The translations under genes and the position numbers were made by a program. The notes under the pieces were generated by a model that was not told where the DNA came from, ran no database searches, and saw only the letters and a list, made by a program, of their open reading frames with translations. Shown here piece after piece: positions 62,821 to 64,000 of a stretch of DNA of 64,000 nt. This DNA comes from Candidatus Aegiribacteria sp. MLS_C (lineage in GTDB: Bacteria; Fermentibacterota; Fermentibacteria; Fermentibacterales; JCC-6): NCBI GenBank assembly GCA_002030045.1, contig LQBI01000002.1:1-64000 (forward strand), read 5' to 3'. How positions within the stretch are numbered: position 1 is the stretch's first letter; the number at the start of each line of letters is the position of its first letter.

Positions 62821-64000
62821 TTGCGCATAGCACTTGTAGTGCCCCCATGGGGCCCGGATGACATCCGAGCGAAGGATACACGAGGAATATCCGGCTGCTG
62901 GCCCACGCCGGGACTGCAGTACGTGGCGGCCGTCCTTCGGGACGCCGGCCACGATATACTCTTCCTGGAGGGTTTCTTCTACAGCAACAGCGACATGCTG
63001 GAGAGAATAAGGGATTTCCGGGCGGAAGCACTGGGAGTCTACGTGATAAGCCTTCTCTGGGACAAGGCGAGACCCCTGATCGAGTCGGTCAAGGAGATGG
63101 ACCCGGACATCTTCACCTTCATCGGCGGGCACGGGGCGACCGCAATGCCCGAGACGCTGATGGCAGAGACGGACGCACTGGATGCCATAGTCATCGGAGA
63201 GGGAGAGGTATCCTCCAGGGAACTCATTGATGCGGTCGAGAAGGGCGAGGAACTGAGCCGGATCAGCGGACTGCTGGTGAAGGACGGCGAACGCCTTGTG
63301 CGCACTCCGCCCCGCGAGATGATGGATGACCTCGATCGGCTGCCATTCCCCGCGGTGGACCTGTGCGAGATGGACAGGTACTATCCCAGCTTCGAGCAGG
63401 TCTCCACCGTGCCTGTGGTTCAGATGCTGGCCAGCAGGGGCTGCAACGGGAGCTGCCTGTACTGCTACAAGATGTACGGGAAGCGAATAAGGCTCAGGGA
63501 CCCGGTGCGCGTGGTTGACGAGATGGAATACTACGTGAGGAATTACGGCGCACGGGAGATAAAGTTCTGGGACGAGCATTTCTCCTACGACCACGAACAC
63601 GTCTACGCCATATGCGACGAAATACTGAGGCGCGGCCTGAAGGTGCGCTGGTGGGTCTCCTGCAGGGCGGATTCAGTGGACAGGCCTCTGCTCAGGGCCA
63701 TGAAAAAGGCCGGCTGCTGGTGTATCAACTACGGAGTGGAGAGCGGCGTACAGAAGCATCTGGACACCCTTATGAAGCACGAGACCCTGGATCAGATAAG
63801 GAAAGCGGTCCGCCTCACTCACAGTGCAGGCATCAAGACGCATACCACATACATCTTCGGCATACCGGGAGAGACCTTCGAGGACGGTCTTCGTACCATA
63901 GAGTTCGCGAAGGAGCTGAACTCCTTCACGGTGGAGTTCTTCCCGATAACTCCCTTCCCGGGGACACCCCTCTACAAGGGTGTCATGAAGGGGCTCTTCG
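62821..64000 (+). CDS. Partial B12-binding radical SAM protein
   Basis: The ORF runs off the right edge, so it is missing from the ORF track. It begins with TTG at 62821 behind AAAGGA (LRIALVVPPWGPDD). The N-terminal third is a cobalamin-binding domain (GLQYVAAVLRDAGHDI, IFTFIGGHGATAMPETLM, DAIVIGEGEVSSRELI). The radical SAM CxxxCxxC is at C208, C212 and C215 in SRGCNGSCLYCYK, followed by GAREIKFWDEHFSYD and GVESGVQ. Such enzymes are often methyltransferases or cyclases in envelope or secondary metabolism; the substrate is unknown. Confidence 0.9.
   Translation, partial: MRIALVVPPWGPDDIRAKDTRGISGCWPTPGLQYVAAVLRDAGHDILFLEGFFYSNSDMLERIRDFRAEALGVYVISLLWDKARPLIESVKEMDPDIFTFIGGHGATAMPETLMAETDALDAIVIGEGEVSSRELIDAVEKGEELSRISGLLVKDGERLVRTPPREMMDDLDRLPFPAVDLCEMDRYYPSFEQVSTVPVVQMLASRGCNGSCLYCYKMYGKRIRLRDPVRVVDEMEYYVRNYGAREIKFWDEHFSYDHEHVYAICDEILRRGLKVRWWVSCRADSVDRPLLRAMKKAGCWCINYGVESGVQKHLDTLMKHETLDQIRKAVRLTHSAGIKTHTTYIFGIPGETFEDGLRTIEFAKELNSFTVEFFPITPFPGTPLYKGVMKGLF

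Overview
This window looks like the replication-origin neighbourhood of a GC-rich, diderm, fermentative bacterium. Evidence for an outer membrane is a YidC with a large periplasmic domain, a lipoprotein, and a gingipain-like secreted protease that ends in a type IX-like sorting domain. The gene content (C25 protease, IorAB with Ptb-Buk, V-type ATPase, GT4/deacetylase fusion) suggests an uncultured amino-acid-fermenting lineage such as candidate phylum Fermentibacteria (Hyd24-12). That placement is my inference from memory and was not checked.

Layout. 1-10.5 kb: secreted and signalling genes: a partial glycosidase-like protein, a decayed HTH gene, a C25 peptidase, a GAF-SpoIIE phosphatase, a DUF1846 protein, a PLP desulfhydrase-like enzyme and an HTH-HATPase-STAS regulator with an apparently leaderless promoter. 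10.6-10.8 kb: a 71-bp tandem repeat. 10.8-18.3 kb: the rpsF-ssb-ssb2-rpsR-DUF2232-rplI-tsaD operon with a structured leader, then acpS, the NAD(P)HX repair enzyme, an HD protein and a methyltransferase. 18.3-22.7 kb (minus): iorB, iorA, buk, ptb, an acyl-CoA/acyl-phosphate energy module. 22.8-27.8 kb: a HAD phosphatase, two membrane proteins, a second tandem repeat (44 bp) and a 937-aa GT4-formyltransferase-deacetylase fusion. 27.8-36.1 kb (minus): ferredoxin, parB, parA, rsmG, mnmG, mnmE, yidC, yidD, rnpA, rpmH, with two parS-type palindromes in the mnmG/rsmG segment. 36.4-43.9 kb: dnaA, dnaN, dciA-like, gyrB, gyrA. 43.9-47.5 kb: a 1,196-aa helical protein of unknown function. Then asparaginase, a membrane coiled-coil protein and bactofilin. 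A 200-bp AT-rich gap at 49.4 kb carries DnaA-box-like sites. 49.5-58.2 kb: a complete nine-gene V-type ATPase operon (H-I-K-E-C-F-A-B-D) whose K subunit carries the Na+-binding residue pattern. 58.5-64 kb: a secreted beta protein, ElbB/DJ-1, a lipoprotein, a PHP phosphoesterase, a zinc-ribbon sugar epimerase and a partial B12-binding radical SAM protein.

How it fits together: ferredoxin-linked oxidation of 2-oxo acids by IorAB would yield acyl-CoA that Ptb-Buk could convert to ATP. The V-ATPase would couple ATP to a sodium gradient. ParAB with nearby parS sites, DnaA boxes, and the reversal of gene orientation at 36.1-36.4 kb place a likely oriC between rpmH and dnaN. The box cluster at 49.4 kb is a second candidate.

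Many starts were moved from the ORF track on the basis of Shine-Dalgarno spacing and homology. TTG starts are frequent. Three genes (at 1.6, 24.4 and 43.85 kb) may use rarer start codons.
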